Position numbers and translations under genes: made by a program. The notes below the pieces were generated by a model that did not search any database, was not told the DNA's origin, and was given only the letters and a program-made list of their open reading frames with translations. A stretch of DNA of 64,000 bases from assembly GCF_030811855.1 (NCBI RefSeq), contig NZ_JAUSRN010000001.1, forward strand, positions 744,001 to 808,000, given 5' to 3'. This document shows, piece by piece, positions 42,707 through 51,559 of the stretch (its first letter is position 1; each line of letters begins with the position of its first letter). This DNA comes from Variovorax paradoxus. GTDB lineage: Bacteria > Pseudomonadota > Gammaproteobacteria > Burkholderiales > Burkholderiaceae_C.

Positions 42707-43069
42707 TCAGTCGCATTCTTGAAAGCGCTTGCACTCCGGAGTGACGCGGATCGACGTCAACGTGTTCTCGCCGTCGATGTGCTTCGCGGTGAACCTCACC
42801 CATGAGCCCTCGGCGATACCTTCCAGAAGTGTGCGGTCCCTCACCCTGAAGGCCTGGACCGTAAAGGGAAGCTTCGCCCTCGGGATCAACTTCAGCCGAA
42901 CGTAAAGCTTGCCGTCTGGCTCCTCCTTGAAGGAGGTAAGGCGCGCGTAGGTGGTCACCGGCTTCACGGCCTCGACGGCCCCTTCGACAACCTTCGGTTC
43001 AGCCGAGTGAGCAGGCGCCGCCATCGCCATGGCAAGGCTCGACACGATCACGAGAACGAAGCGCAGCAT
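42707..43069 (-). CDS. Secreted CusF-like small protein lacking metal ligands
   Basis: The product has 120 residues from ATG 43069 with a signal ending at APAHSAEP (about residue 22). The mature part, VEGAVEAVKPVTTYARLTSF and FTVQAFRVRDRTLLEGIAEG, then SWVRFTAKH, follows the OB-fold layout of CusF periplasmic copper chaperones. The His and the MxMxF pattern that bind copper in CusF are replaced (PFTVQAFRV), so copper transfer is doubtful. A structural homologue with other ligand is more likely. It lies 38 bp after the 2H phosphoesterase gene on the same strand. Confidence 0.65.
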   Translation of the reverse strand: MLRFVLVIVSSLAMAMAAPAHSAEPKVVEGAVEAVKPVTTYARLTSFKEEPDGKLYVRLKLIPRAKLPFTVQAFRVRDRTLLEGIAEGSWVRFTAKHIDGENTLTSIRVTPECKRFQECD

Positions 43070-43107
43070 AGGGATCGATGAAGTGAAGCTGTCTCCGATT
43101 CTGCCAA

Positions 43108-43671
43108 CTACCCGCGCCGACCCACTTCGCCAGCGTGAGGCGGAAGTTGAAAGCGGTGCAGCTCCTTCCAGCGACCCGTCGAATTTTCGAGCAGCACGAC
43201 CGAGCTGCACTCCGCCTTGATCGGACCGGATGCGCCAAGGCGAAGCCTCAACTCGGCCTCGGCCTCATCGGCTTCAGATGCACTGCCGTGCGCCACCGTA
43301 AGGTGCGGAACGATCTCTTGGTGCTCGCTCCCATACGGCGGGAAATCCGGAAACGCTTCCACCAATGCCATAGTCATTTCGACGAACGGTGCCGAAGGTT
43401 CGGGCGAGAGATAGGCCGTCGTCGGGAACCGAGCGACTTTCACGAGCGAGAACGAAAACGCGGCAACTTTCGCAAGCGCGTGCTGCGTCCCGTCGAGAAC
43501 TTCGGGTGTGATGTGCCGCGGGTCCATGAAGGGAACCAGCAACGTGATGTGCGCCGGCACACCGAGTTGGGCAGTCGCATCGAACCGCTGGCGCAGTTCG
43601 GCGACAAGGGATTCAGCGGCGGGCACCTGGACAACCAATGCGGATATGGGCATGAGCGGGATGATATTCAT
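43108..43671 (-). CDS. 2'-5' RNA ligase/2H phosphoesterase family protein
   Basis: The protein has 187 residues with the two family motifs HITLLVPF (about residue 41) and HLTVAHG (about residue 122), each H-x-T/V. The region between is the usual two-lobe fold with VPAAESLVAELRQRFDATAQ and VARFPTTAYLSPEPSAPFVE. Family members hydrolyse 2',3'-cyclic or 2'-5' phosphodiester bonds in RNA or nucleotides. No signal peptide is present. It may be cotranscribed with the CusF-like gene, which would be an odd pairing, so a functional link is not proposed. Confidence 0.83.
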   Translation of the reverse strand: MNIIPLMPISALVVQVPAAESLVAELRQRFDATAQLGVPAHITLLVPFMDPRHITPEVLDGTQHALAKVAAFSFSLVKVARFPTTAYLSPEPSAPFVEMTMALVEAFPDFPPYGSEHQEIVPHLTVAHGSASEADEAEAELRLRLGASGPIKAECSSVVLLENSTGRWKELHRFQLPPHAGEVGRRG

Positions 43672-43882
43672 CGCCGAGCGTCAGGACCTGCTTCACCACC
43701 CACGACTCGATCCTGGCTCCCTGGAGCGACATCAACTCATCCATAAGGGCCAATGCTCTTGACAGGGCCGTTCTATGCCAACCGGCCAGGTACACCGAAG
43801 AGTTACTTAAGGCTACATTCAGAAAACCAAAAAGGGGCCGGCTTTTTTTGACTGCGTCAGATGCCGGCAATTGGAGGAATGA

Positions 43883-44161
43883 ATGCCGCTCTTGTTCCTG
43901 ATGAGATTGCAGCACACGCCGCTGCCGGTCCGTGTCGTCCAGCCCAAGGAGATCCGCAATGTCTCGGTGCTGGTTGCCACAGGGTTGATCGAAGCCGAGA
44001 TCTTCCCTCTCAAGCCGACCGACCCGTATGCCGCATCGCGCATGGCGACGGTGATGCGCATCACCGAGGAGGGCTTGGCCGAGATCGCGAAGATGGGCGA
44101 GCTTCCCAAGTTCGCGAAAACCTCGATGCGATTTGCGCGGGGATCGCGGTTGATGTCGTGA
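43883..44161 (+). CDS. Small protein with winged-helix-like segment
   Basis: The frame encodes 92 residues from ATG 43883, with GGAGG five bases upstream. The middle, EIRNVSVLVATGLIEAEIFP, then TVMRITEEGLAEIAKMG, has the helix-turn/wing spacing of small winged-helix proteins (a recognition helix leading to the LIEA strand, then a second wing strand). It is probably a small DNA-binding or regulatory protein. No name is justified. It is convergent with the DUF-type gene at 44214. The 211 bp before it hold no gene. Confidence 0.5.
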   Translation: MPLLFLMRLQHTPLPVRVVQPKEIRNVSVLVATGLIEAEIFPLKPTDPYAASRMATVMRITEEGLAEIAKMGELPKFAKTSMRFARGSRLMS

Positions 44162-44213
44162 GCTTCCGCGTGCGCCGCGTCGCTATCGAACGGTGCGGCC
44201 CGGCGTCCGCTCA

Positions 44214-44447
44214 TCAGTCTGGAGCACGTGAGCCGACGATCTCGAAAACGTCGCCGTTGGTGGGCGTTGCGTTTTCGTGATAGATGTCATAGAGGTACTG
44301 CGCAAGCTCTGCGCCAGTGACATCGGACGGAATCGCAAGCTGTACCTTCCGGCGCTTTCCGTCCGGCCCCATCAAGTAGCTCTGCCACCGATCGTCGGTC
44401 ATCTCGATGGCCATGATCTGGCCGAACACGTTGAACAAATGGCGCAT
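44214..44447 (-). CDS. Small conserved protein, DUF7661-like
   Basis: The protein has 77 residues with AAGGAG at proper spacing before the ATG at 44447. It begins MRHLFNVFGQIMAIEMTDDR and continues with W-Y-GPDGKRR and IPSDVTGAELAQYLYDIYHE. FNVFG, GKRR and a YL-D-HE-A helix are the shared pattern of the family I recall as DUF7661. There are no known functions. It is divergent from the phosphotransferase gene and shares its short upstream region. Confidence 0.65.
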   Translation of the reverse strand: MRHLFNVFGQIMAIEMTDDRWQSYLMGPDGKRRKVQLAIPSDVTGAELAQYLYDIYHENATPTNGDVFEIVGSRAPD

Positions 44448-44505
44448 GCCTGATCTCCTTGTACGCCATCAAAGCATAATCTCGCCCTTTTTCCTTGGAG
44501 ATCCA

Positions 44506-45507
44506 TTGGAATTCGAGATCGCGCAATCCACACCCACTGCAGCCAGCGTGGCCATGCTCGTGCAGGCGCACTACAACCTGGGGGAAGTGGTCGAGAGCGA
44601 ATTCCTGCGGCGCAGCTTCAACCAGGTCTACGGGCTGGGCTTTTCCAGCGGACAACGGGTGGTCGCGCGCCTCTGCGCCGAACGTCCGCGCGGCGGCCCC
44701 AATGCGTTGTTCGAGGCCGCTGCGCTGGAACATTGGGCACGCCGCGGATGCCGCGTCGCTCGTTGCGTGCCGTCGGCAAGCGGCGAGATCGCCATACAGG
44801 TCCCGTTGCCCGAAGGCCTTCGGGCGCTGATGCTTTTCGAACATCTGGATGGCGAGGCCACGAGCGATTCGGCCGAGGACATCGAGGCCCTGGCACGTGG
44901 CCTGGCCGCGCTGCACACGGCCGGCGAAAGTTTCCAAGGACTGGACAGCATCTATCGCCTGGATCTGGACTATCTGCTGGTGAAGCCGCTGCAGGGCCTG
45001 CTGCGCGCCCCCACCATGACCTCCGAACTGCGTGCGCAGTTCGAGCAACTGGGCCAGCACCTGCATGACGACATCATTGCGCTGGGCGAGCTCAGCCGGG
45101 TCCTGTGCCACGGCGATGTGCATGGCAGCAACAACTTCGTCGTTTCCGGTGCAAGGGGCCAGCGTGAGGCGGTGTTCTTCGACTTCGACGAGGTAGGCCC
45201 CGGCTACCTTGCTTACGAATTGGCGGTGTATCCATGGAGCCTCTACCCGCGTGCACCCGAGGTCGCGCCGAGCGACAAGGTGAAGACGCAGTGGCGGCGC
45301 TTCATTTCCGCCTACCGCGAGGCGCGACCCGTCGCCGACGCCGACCTTGCCGCCATCGCGCGCTTCATGGCGGTGCGGCAGTTCTGGCTGCTGGGAGAGT
45401 ACGCCGGGCGTGTGCCCGTGTGGGGCTCCCAGGCCATTTCGACCGACTACCTGCGACGGCAGGTCAGCATGCTTCGCGCTTGGGAAACGCTGGAGCTGCC
45501 GCTGTAG
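44506..45507 (+). CDS. Aminoglycoside-phosphotransferase-fold kinase (TTG start)
   Basis: The protein has 333 residues from a TTG at 44506 with GGAG five bases before; no ATG is near, and the next in frame starts 16 codons later. The frame is open further upstream but without a site there. The catalytic loop HGDVHGSNNF lies near residue 202 and the metal DFD motif (FFDFDEVGPG) near 225, as in the APH and choline-kinase family. The N-lobe has SFNQVYGLGFSSGQRVVARL. It may phosphorylate a small alcohol or amine (homoserine, choline, or a drug). There is no signal and no neighbour to indicate substrate. Confidence 0.77.
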   Translation: MEFEIAQSTPTAASVAMLVQAHYNLGEVVESEFLRRSFNQVYGLGFSSGQRVVARLCAERPRGGPNALFEAAALEHWARRGCRVARCVPSASGEIAIQVPLPEGLRALMLFEHLDGEATSDSAEDIEALARGLAALHTAGESFQGLDSIYRLDLDYLLVKPLQGLLRAPTMTSELRAQFEQLGQHLHDDIIALGELSRVLCHGDVHGSNNFVVSGARGQREAVFFDFDEVGPGYLAYELAVYPWSLYPRAPEVAPSDKVKTQWRRFISAYREARPVADADLAAIARFMAVRQFWLLGEYAGRVPVWGSQAISTDYLRRQVSMLRAWETLELPL

Positions 45508-45674
45508 GTCTGCTTCGAGCCACAGTTGCACGCGCCATCCATGGGTTGAATGAAGGAACGTGAAACGTACTGTGTGGATTCCTTGCGCCGATACAGAGGC
45601 ATACGTGATGTGCATCCAACAGGCTGCACGCGCCTGAAGATCCGGACATCGATCAAGCGCATCAAGGAAACACA

Positions 45675-46139
45675 GTGACATCCCTCTTCAGACCTCTTGC
45701 CATCGCCGCGGCAGGCATTGTTTTCGGCGCCTCCGCCTGGGCGCAAGCTGCCACCGACATCGGCCGCCCGGCGGCGGTCATTCCGCTGGCATCGGAGGCG
45801 CCGGCCAAGCTCGTCGTGTATCCACCGCTGGCCGAACCCCTGGCGCGCGGCGTGGTCATCGTGCAGTACCTGACCGAGAACCTGCGCATCATCCCGGTGT
45901 TCGGCAAGGCCGCCGTCGATGTCTCGCCGCGGGTCGGCCACTTGCACGTGACTGTCGATGACCGACCCGGCACCTGGGCCCACACGAGCGGCGATCCGAT
46001 CATCGTCGTCGGATTGAAGCCTGGCTTGCACAAGATGCTGATCGAGCTTGCCGATCCCGGCCACAAGATCCTGGGCAGTGAAACAGTCTCGGTGAGTGTT
46101 CCGGAGCCAAAGGCTTCCTCGGAATCCCACGCGCACTGA
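45675..46139 (+). CDS. DUF6130-like secreted protein (GTG start)
   Basis: The product has 154 residues from GTG 45675 with AAGGAA upstream. A signal peptide ends near SAWAQA (residue 24). The mature part, with RVGHLHVTVDDRPGTWAHTS and IIVVGLKPGLHKMLIELADP, then GHKILGSETVSVSVP, matches the DUF6130 family as I recall it: a beta-sandwich with conserved His residues (HLHV, AHTSG, GLHK). The His cluster might bind metal. It ends EPKASSESHAH. No functional neighbours are on this strand; the next gene is convergent. Confidence 0.65.
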   Translation: MTSLFRPLAIAAAGIVFGASAWAQAATDIGRPAAVIPLASEAPAKLVVYPPLAEPLARGVVIVQYLTENLRIIPVFGKAAVDVSPRVGHLHVTVDDRPGTWAHTSGDPIIVVGLKPGLHKMLIELADPGHKILGSETVSVSVPEPKASSESHAH

Positions 46140-46166
46140 CCAACAATCGGGCGGCCGACTGCCGGC

Positions 46167-47165
46167 CTACTCGATCGTGACCTTGCCGTCTTTCACGAGC
46201 TTGGCGAACTTGGTGGTCTCTTCGCGGATGCGGGCCGCCATGTCGGCCGGGCTGTCGCCGATCGCATCGGCGCCAATCGCGCGCATCCGCTCTCCGAAGT
46301 CGGGCGACTTGATGATCTTGACCATCTCGGCGTTGAGCTTCGCGACCATGTCCTTCGGCGTGCCCGCAGGCGCCAGCACGCCGAACCAGGTTCCGATGTC
46401 GAAGCCCTTGAGCCCGGCCTCTTCGAGCGTTGGCACATCTGGCAGAACGGCGGAGCGCTTGGCCGTTGTCACAGCCAGCGCGCGCAGCTTTCCGCCTTTG
46501 ATGTGCTGCAGCACGGGCGTGATGGTGTCGAAGGACATGGCCACCTGTCCGCCGAGCAGGTCGGTGGTGAGCGGGCCGCTGCCCTTGTAGGGCACATGCA
46601 GCAGACTGACGCCGGTGCTGGCCTGGAACTGCGTGCCGATCAGATGCTGCGCCGTGCCGTTGCCGTTGGAGCCGTAGGCCAGCTCCTTGGGCGACGACTT
46701 GGCGAGCGCGATCAACTCGGCGACCGACTTGGCCGGCGTGAACGATGCGTTGACCACCAGCACATTCGGCACCATCGCCACCGTGGTGATCGGCGCCAGG
46801 TCCTTCTGGAAGTCGTACGGAAGCTTCTTGTAGACGCTGGTCGCAATGGTGTGGTGCACCGCGCCCATCAGCAGCGTGTGGCCGTCCGGCTTGGCCTTGG
46901 CAACGTAGTCGGCGCCTAGCGTGGCGCCTGCGCCCGGCTTGCTTTCCACGATCACGGGCTGGCCCAGGCTCTTGGACAACGCGTCGGCCAGCGCGCGGGC
47001 CAGCACGTCGGTGGTGCCCCCCGATGGAAACGGCACGACCAGACTGATCGGCTTGGCCGGCCACTTCTCCTGCGCGGCGGCCCAGGGCGCGATGCAAAGG
47101 CCGAGCGCTGCAATGGCGGTGGCCGCGAGGGCGCGGCGCCCGATGGCGGATTGTCGGGTCGTCAT
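46167..47165 (-). CDS. Bug/TctC-family periplasmic solute-binding protein (tartrate locus)
   Basis: The protein has 332 residues with a signal ending at APWAAAQ (residue 31). Family marks are KPISLVVPFPSGGTTDVLAR, VESKPGAGATLGADYVAK, YGSNGNGTAQHLIGTQF and PDVPTLEEAGLKGFDIGTWF. It lies 63 bp downstream of tartrate dehydrogenase on the same strand, so tartrate, malate or a similar hydroxy-diacid is the expected ligand. No TctA/TctB permease genes are here. A Lys/Glu-rich tail (KLVKDGKVTIE) is normal for the family. Confidence 0.87.
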   Translation of the reverse strand: MTTRQSAIGRRALAATAIAALGLCIAPWAAAQEKWPAKPISLVVPFPSGGTTDVLARALADALSKSLGQPVIVESKPGAGATLGADYVAKAKPDGHTLLMGAVHHTIATSVYKKLPYDFQKDLAPITTVAMVPNVLVVNASFTPAKSVAELIALAKSSPKELAYGSNGNGTAQHLIGTQFQASTGVSLLHVPYKGSGPLTTDLLGGQVAMSFDTITPVLQHIKGGKLRALAVTTAKRSAVLPDVPTLEEAGLKGFDIGTWFGVLAPAGTPKDMVAKLNAEMVKIIKSPDFGERMRAIGADAIGDSPADMAARIREETTKFAKLVKDGKVTIE

Positions 47166-47228
47166 GATGTGTGTTGTCTCCAGGTTGCCGGTCTGCGCCG
47201 TACCTCTTGCGGGCTTGTATGTGAATCT

Positions 47229-48320
47229 CTAGGCGGCCTGGCGCTGCCGCTCGGCCGACGCGAGCTGCGTGCACATGGCCTGCGTGACCTGTGCGGTGGT
47301 GGCGCTGCCGCCCAGGTCCCGCGTGTGGAGCGCCGGGTCGGCGGTCACGGCCTCCACGGCCTTCATGACGCGCCGTGCGGCCTCGGCCTCGCCCAGGTGC
47401 TCCAGCAGCATCACCACCGACCAGAAGGTGCCGACCGGATTGGCCAGGCCCTTGCCCATGATGTCGAAGGCCGAGCCGTGGATCGGCTCGAACATCGAGG
47501 GGTAGCGGCGCTCGGGGTCGATGTTGCCGGTCGGTGCGATGCCCAGGCTGCCCGCGAGTGCGGCGGCCAGGTCGCTGAGGATGTCCGCATGCAGGTTGGT
47601 GGCCACGATGGTGTCGAGCGACGCCGGGCGGTTGATCATCCGCGCGGTCGATGCGTCGACCAGTTCCTTGTCCCATGTGACGTCCGGAAACTCCTTTGAG
47701 ATCTGCAGCGCGATCTCGTCCCACATCACCATGGCATGGCGCTGCGCATTGCTCTTGGTGATGACTGTCAGGAGCTTGCGGGGCCGCGACTGCGCCAGCT
47801 TGAAGGCGAAGCGCATGATGCGTTCCACGCCGGCGCGCGTCATCATCGACACGTCGGTCGCGGCTTCGATCGGATGGCCCTGGTGCACGCGGCCGCCGAC
47901 ACCGGCGTACTCGCCTTCGGAGTTCTCGCGCACGATCACCCAGTTGAGGTCGTCCGGTCCGCAGCGTTTCAGGGGCCCGTCGATGCCGGGGAGGATGCGC
48001 GTCGGACGCACGTTGGCGTACTGGTCGAAGCCCTGGCAGATCTTCAGGCGCAAGCCCCACAGCGTGATGTGATCGGGAATGTGCGGATCGCCCGCCGACC
48101 CGAACAGGATCGCGTCTTTGTCGCGCAGCGCGTCGAGGCCGTCGTTGGGCATCATCACGCCGTGCTTGCGGAAATAGTCGCCGCCCCAATCGAAGTTCTC
48201 GAACTCGAACTTGAAGCTGCTGCCGGCCGAGGCCAGCGCTTCCAGCACCTCTTGGCCTGCGGGCACCACTTCCTTGCCAATGCCGTCTCCGGGGATGGTT
48301 GCGATCTTGTACGTCTTCAT
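47229..48320 (-). CDS. ttuC: Tartrate dehydrogenase/D-malate decarboxylating dehydrogenase
   Basis: The enzyme has 363 residues. It belongs to the isocitrate/isopropylmalate dehydrogenase family: KIATIPGDGIGKEVVPAGQE, LFGSAGDPHIPDHITLWGLR, ENSEGEYAGVGGR, ITKSNAQRHAM and FEPIHGSAFDIMGKGLANPV. The ITLWGLRLK loop and absence of the LeuB SGSL type mark the tartrate/D-malate subgroup. It oxidises tartrate or decarboxylates D-malate with NAD and a divalent metal. It is divergent from a LysR gene and precedes a Bug protein gene. Glycerate 2-kinase at 13034, which handles tartrate-derived glycerate, is in the same window but far away. Confidence 0.88.
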   Translation of the reverse strand: MKTYKIATIPGDGIGKEVVPAGQEVLEALASAGSSFKFEFENFDWGGDYFRKHGVMMPNDGLDALRDKDAILFGSAGDPHIPDHITLWGLRLKICQGFDQYANVRPTRILPGIDGPLKRCGPDDLNWVIVRENSEGEYAGVGGRVHQGHPIEAATDVSMMTRAGVERIMRFAFKLAQSRPRKLLTVITKSNAQRHAMVMWDEIALQISKEFPDVTWDKELVDASTARMINRPASLDTIVATNLHADILSDLAAALAGSLGIAPTGNIDPERRYPSMFEPIHGSAFDIMGKGLANPVGTFWSVVMLLEHLGEAEAARRVMKAVEAVTADPALHTRDLGGSATTAQVTQAMCTQLASAERQRQAA

Positions 48321-48431
48321 TTGCGGCTGCGTCCTGTGATGGGGTTGAGCCAATTCTGTCGGTTGCAACCCGTGGCACCGCACGGGTAAAGTGAATCCAT
48401 CTTTAACCGCAAGTCAACAATCAGATCGACC

Positions 48432-49364
48432 ATGAGCCACGGCATCCAGCCTTCGGAACTGGGCTTCTTCGTGCAGATTGCCACCAGCGGCAGCCTGAGC
48501 GCCGCGGCGCGCAATCTGGGTGTGTCCACACCCGCCGTGAGCAAGCGCCTGTCGCAAATGGAGCAGCGCCTGCGCATGCCGCTGGTCAACCGCACCACGC
48601 GCCGTATGAGCCTGACGCCAGAGGGCGAGGTGTTCCTGGAGCATGCGCGGCGCATCCTCGGGGAGCTCGACGACCTCGACCAACTGCTGGCCAAAGGCCG
48701 GGGATCTCCGAAAGGCCTGCTGCGCGTGAATGCAACCCTGGGCTTCGGCCGCATGCATGTGGCGCCGGTGATTTCGCGCTACAGCCGCCTGTGCCCCGAC
48801 GTCGAGGTGCAGCTGCAGCTGTCGGCCGATCCGCCGCCGCTCACCGACGATGCCTTCGATGTCTGCGTGCGCTTCGGCGAGCCGCCGGACGCCAGGGTGA
48901 TCGCCAAGCGCCTGGCGCCGAACCGGCGGCTGCTGTGCGCCTCGCCCAAGTACCTGGCCCAGCGCGGCATGCCGGTGGTGCCAACCGACCTGGCACGCCA
49001 CGACTGCATCGGCATCCGCCAGGGCAACGACGCCTACGGCGTCTGGCGGCTGTCGATCGGAAAGGGCCGCAAGGAACACACCGAGGCCGTCAAGGTGCGC
49101 GGCGCGCTCACCACCAACGACGGAGAGATCGCGGTGCGCTGGGCACTCGATGGACACGGCATCGTGATGCGCGCGGAGTGGGACATCCAACGCTATTTGG
49201 CGAGCGGCCGCCTGGTGCAGGTGCTGCCGCAGTACCGCACGCCGAGCGCCGACATCCATGCCGTCTATGCGCAGCGGCACCAGCTCTCGTCGCGCATCCG
49301 GGTGTTCGTTGATTGCCTGTCGGAGGCTTTTGCACGGCTCGGTGCCGGCAGTGCAGCGAACTGA
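48432..49364 (+). CDS. LysR-family regulator divergent from tartrate dehydrogenase
   Basis: The protein has 310 residues. The helix-turn-helix contains TSGSLSAAARNLGVSTPAVS near residues 18-37, followed by KRLSQMEQRLRMPLVNRTTR. The effector domain starts around GLLRVNATLGFGRMHVAPVI. It is of the AaeR/DsdC-like AaLysR branch often found with hydroxy-acid catabolism (TtuA type). Divergence across 111 bp from ttuC suggests it activates ttuC and the Bug gene, with tartrate or malate as co-inducer; that is inference. Confidence 0.85.
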   Translation: MSHGIQPSELGFFVQIATSGSLSAAARNLGVSTPAVSKRLSQMEQRLRMPLVNRTTRRMSLTPEGEVFLEHARRILGELDDLDQLLAKGRGSPKGLLRVNATLGFGRMHVAPVISRYSRLCPDVEVQLQLSADPPPLTDDAFDVCVRFGEPPDARVIAKRLAPNRRLLCASPKYLAQRGMPVVPTDLARHDCIGIRQGNDAYGVWRLSIGKGRKEHTEAVKVRGALTTNDGEIAVRWALDGHGIVMRAEWDIQRYLASGRLVQVLPQYRTPSADIHAVYAQRHQLSSRIRVFVDCLSEAFARLGAGSAAN

Positions 49365-49487
49365 GGTCGAATGGATTCAGGTTGACCACTGCACGCTTCC
49401 TCGACGAGCATTGACGGTGGCGTCGCACGATGATGCTGGTCGGCACGGTTCGCGGTGCCGGCACTTCCAAGGACCCGGAGACAAACA

Positions 49488-51524
49488 ATGAATAACAAAC
49501 TGGCAGCCCCGGTGCAAGCCTTGCGCTGGCGCATCGCAATCATGGCGGCGGCACTGCTGGCAGGCCTTGCCGGCTGTGCACGGATGATGCCTGCTTCGGG
49601 CGCCCCACCCGCGGTGGTCGAGCAGCTTCTCGTGCGCGAGCGCCAGCCCGCTTTTGGAGGCACTGCTTTCGGCAATGCCGGCCTTTACGAGCGCGTGGTC
49701 GCGCAGGCTCAGGTGGCGCTCGATCCGGCGCATCCGGCCAACCGCGGCATCGTCGACGCGGGGGCGGCCGCATCGGCAGACGGCAAGGTCCGCTACAAGG
49801 CCGACGTCGTCATCCTGCGGCCGCGCGATAGCGCGAGGGCATCGGGAACATGGGTGGTCGAAGTCGCGAACCGCGGCCGCAAGCTGATGCTCGAGATCGT
49901 CAACGGCGGCAGCCTCCAGGCCGACCGCGCCGATGAAGCCGGAACGGGCTGGCTCATGCGCCAGGGCCACACGCTGCTGTGGGTCGGCTGGCAAGGCGAT
50001 ATTCCGGCGGACCCCACCGGCAAGACCGTCGGCATGGTGCTGCCGATCGCGATGCAAGGCGGTCAACCGATCACCGGCACCGCGTTCGAAGAGATCGTGT
50101 TCGATGCGCCCGGTCCGCGCGGCACCCTGCCCTTGAGCTACCCGGCTGCCTCGCTCGATCCGTCCTTGGGCGAACTGAGCGTGCGTGCACGGCCGGAAGC
50201 TGCGCCCACCCTGATCGGTGCCGCGCAGTGGCGCTACAAGGATGCGAACGCGATCGAATTCGAACGCCCCGCCGGCTTCGATGCCGGCGCGATCTACCAG
50301 TTCAGGTACACGGCACGCGACCCGCGCCCGATGGGCCTGGGCATGGCGTCGCTGCGCGACGTCGTGTCGCACCTGAAGACCGGCCTGCCCGATGCGAGCG
50401 GCCAACCAAGCCCGCTGGCCGACCTGAAGCCCAGGGCCACGGTGGCAATCGGCATCTCGCAATCGGGTCGCTTCCTGCGCGACTGGGTGTGGCAAGGCTT
50501 CAATGCCGGCCCGGGTGGCCAGCGCGTGTTCGACGGCATGGTCGCCACCATCGCCGGCTCGCGCAAGACCTACACCAACGTGCGCTGGGCCCAGCCCGGC
50601 CGCTACTCGCGCCAGCACGAGGACCACTTCTTCTACGGCGACCAATTTCCGTTCAGCTATGCAACCACGACCGATCCGCTGAGCGGCCGGCAAGGCGGGC
50701 TGCTCGCGCGCTGCGCTGCCGACCGGACGTGCCCCAAGGTCTTTCAGCTCGACAGCGGCCTCGAGTACTGGCAGGGCCGCGCCGCACTGGTCGTCACCGA
50801 CGGCGCCGGCCGCGACATCGCACTGCCGGGCGACGTGCGCGTGTACCTGATGTCGTCGACGCAGCACGTCACAGCGCGCAACGCGACCTCACCCATCTGC
50901 GAGACGCCCATCAACCCGGCGCAGCAGCAACCGGTGTACCGCGCACTGCTCACGCGCATGATCGAGTGGGCGCGCGACGGCAAGGCCCCGCCGGACAGCC
51001 GCCACCCGACGGTGCGCGATGGCACGTTGGTTCCGGCGACTGCCGCGGCGATGCGCTTTCCCGATCTGTCGCCGCTCGGCATGACGCTGCCGGCGCCCAA
51101 CCTTCTGACGGTGAACGATGACAGCGTGGTGCCTGCAAGGCCCGACGCCATGCGCGCGTACACGGTGCTCGTTCCCAAGACCGATGCCGACGGCAACGAC
51201 TTGGCCGGCATCCGCCTGCCCGACGTGGCCGTTCCGCTGGCCACCTACACCGGCTGGAATCGGCGAAAGGCCGGTTTCGCGCCGGGCCAGTTGTGCGGCC
51301 TCGACGGCAGCTACCTGCCCTTCTCGGCGACCGCCACCGAAGCCGCCGCCAAGCGCGACCCCCGGCTCCCGATTGCGGAACGGTACCCGAGCCGCGAGGC
51401 CTACCTCGCGAAAGTCAAAAGCGCGGTGCAGCGTCTGCAGGCGGAGGGCCTGATGCTCGACGAAGACGCCACACGCTGGATGGACAACGCGGCCAGGGAT
51501 GGACGGATTGCGGTCCTGCCCTAG
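49488..51524 (+). CDS. Large secreted alpha/beta hydrolase, Abhydrolase_10-like lipoprotein
   Basis: The protein has 678 residues from ATG 49488 (CCGGAGACAAACA upstream). MNNKLAAPVQALRWRIAIMA leads through ALLAGLAG to Cys, a lipoprotein signal. The body shows FGNAGLYERVVAQAQVALDP, WVVEVANRGRKLMLEIVNGG and the nucleophile elbow IGISQSGRFLRDWVWQG, G-x-S-x-G. FHRYSRQHEDHF-like segments (RQHEDHFFYGDQFPFSYATT) and STQHVTAR follow. This layout matches the family named for an alpha/beta hydrolase domain I recall as Abhydrolase_10, which is widespread in Comamonadaceae and of unknown substrate. It is monocistronic or leads the GFA gene 35 bp further on. Confidence 0.78.
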   Translation: MNNKLAAPVQALRWRIAIMAAALLAGLAGCARMMPASGAPPAVVEQLLVRERQPAFGGTAFGNAGLYERVVAQAQVALDPAHPANRGIVDAGAAASADGKVRYKADVVILRPRDSARASGTWVVEVANRGRKLMLEIVNGGSLQADRADEAGTGWLMRQGHTLLWVGWQGDIPADPTGKTVGMVLPIAMQGGQPITGTAFEEIVFDAPGPRGTLPLSYPAASLDPSLGELSVRARPEAAPTLIGAAQWRYKDANAIEFERPAGFDAGAIYQFRYTARDPRPMGLGMASLRDVVSHLKTGLPDASGQPSPLADLKPRATVAIGISQSGRFLRDWVWQGFNAGPGGQRVFDGMVATIAGSRKTYTNVRWAQPGRYSRQHEDHFFYGDQFPFSYATTTDPLSGRQGGLLARCAADRTCPKVFQLDSGLEYWQGRAALVVTDGAGRDIALPGDVRVYLMSSTQHVTARNATSPICETPINPAQQQPVYRALLTRMIEWARDGKAPPDSRHPTVRDGTLVPATAAAMRFPDLSPLGMTLPAPNLLTVNDDSVVPARPDAMRAYTVLVPKTDADGNDLAGIRLPDVAVPLATYTGWNRRKAGFAPGQLCGLDGSYLPFSATATEAAAKRDPRLPIAERYPSREAYLAKVKSAVQRLQAEGLMLDEDATRWMDNAARDGRIAVLP

Positions 51525-51559
51525 ACTTTTTCTTCGATGTCCTATGACTTGGAGGTCCT

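Noticed and set aside
43831-43851. A-run/GC/T-run that looks like a terminator
   Set aside because: Only six A-T/G-C pairs (AAAAAG/CTTTTT) with a loop that cannot pair; too weak to call.
43613-43915. 100-codon minus-strand frame between the 2H phosphoesterase and the small protein
   Set aside because: It overlaps both neighbours, lacks a ribosome site, and shows no domain.
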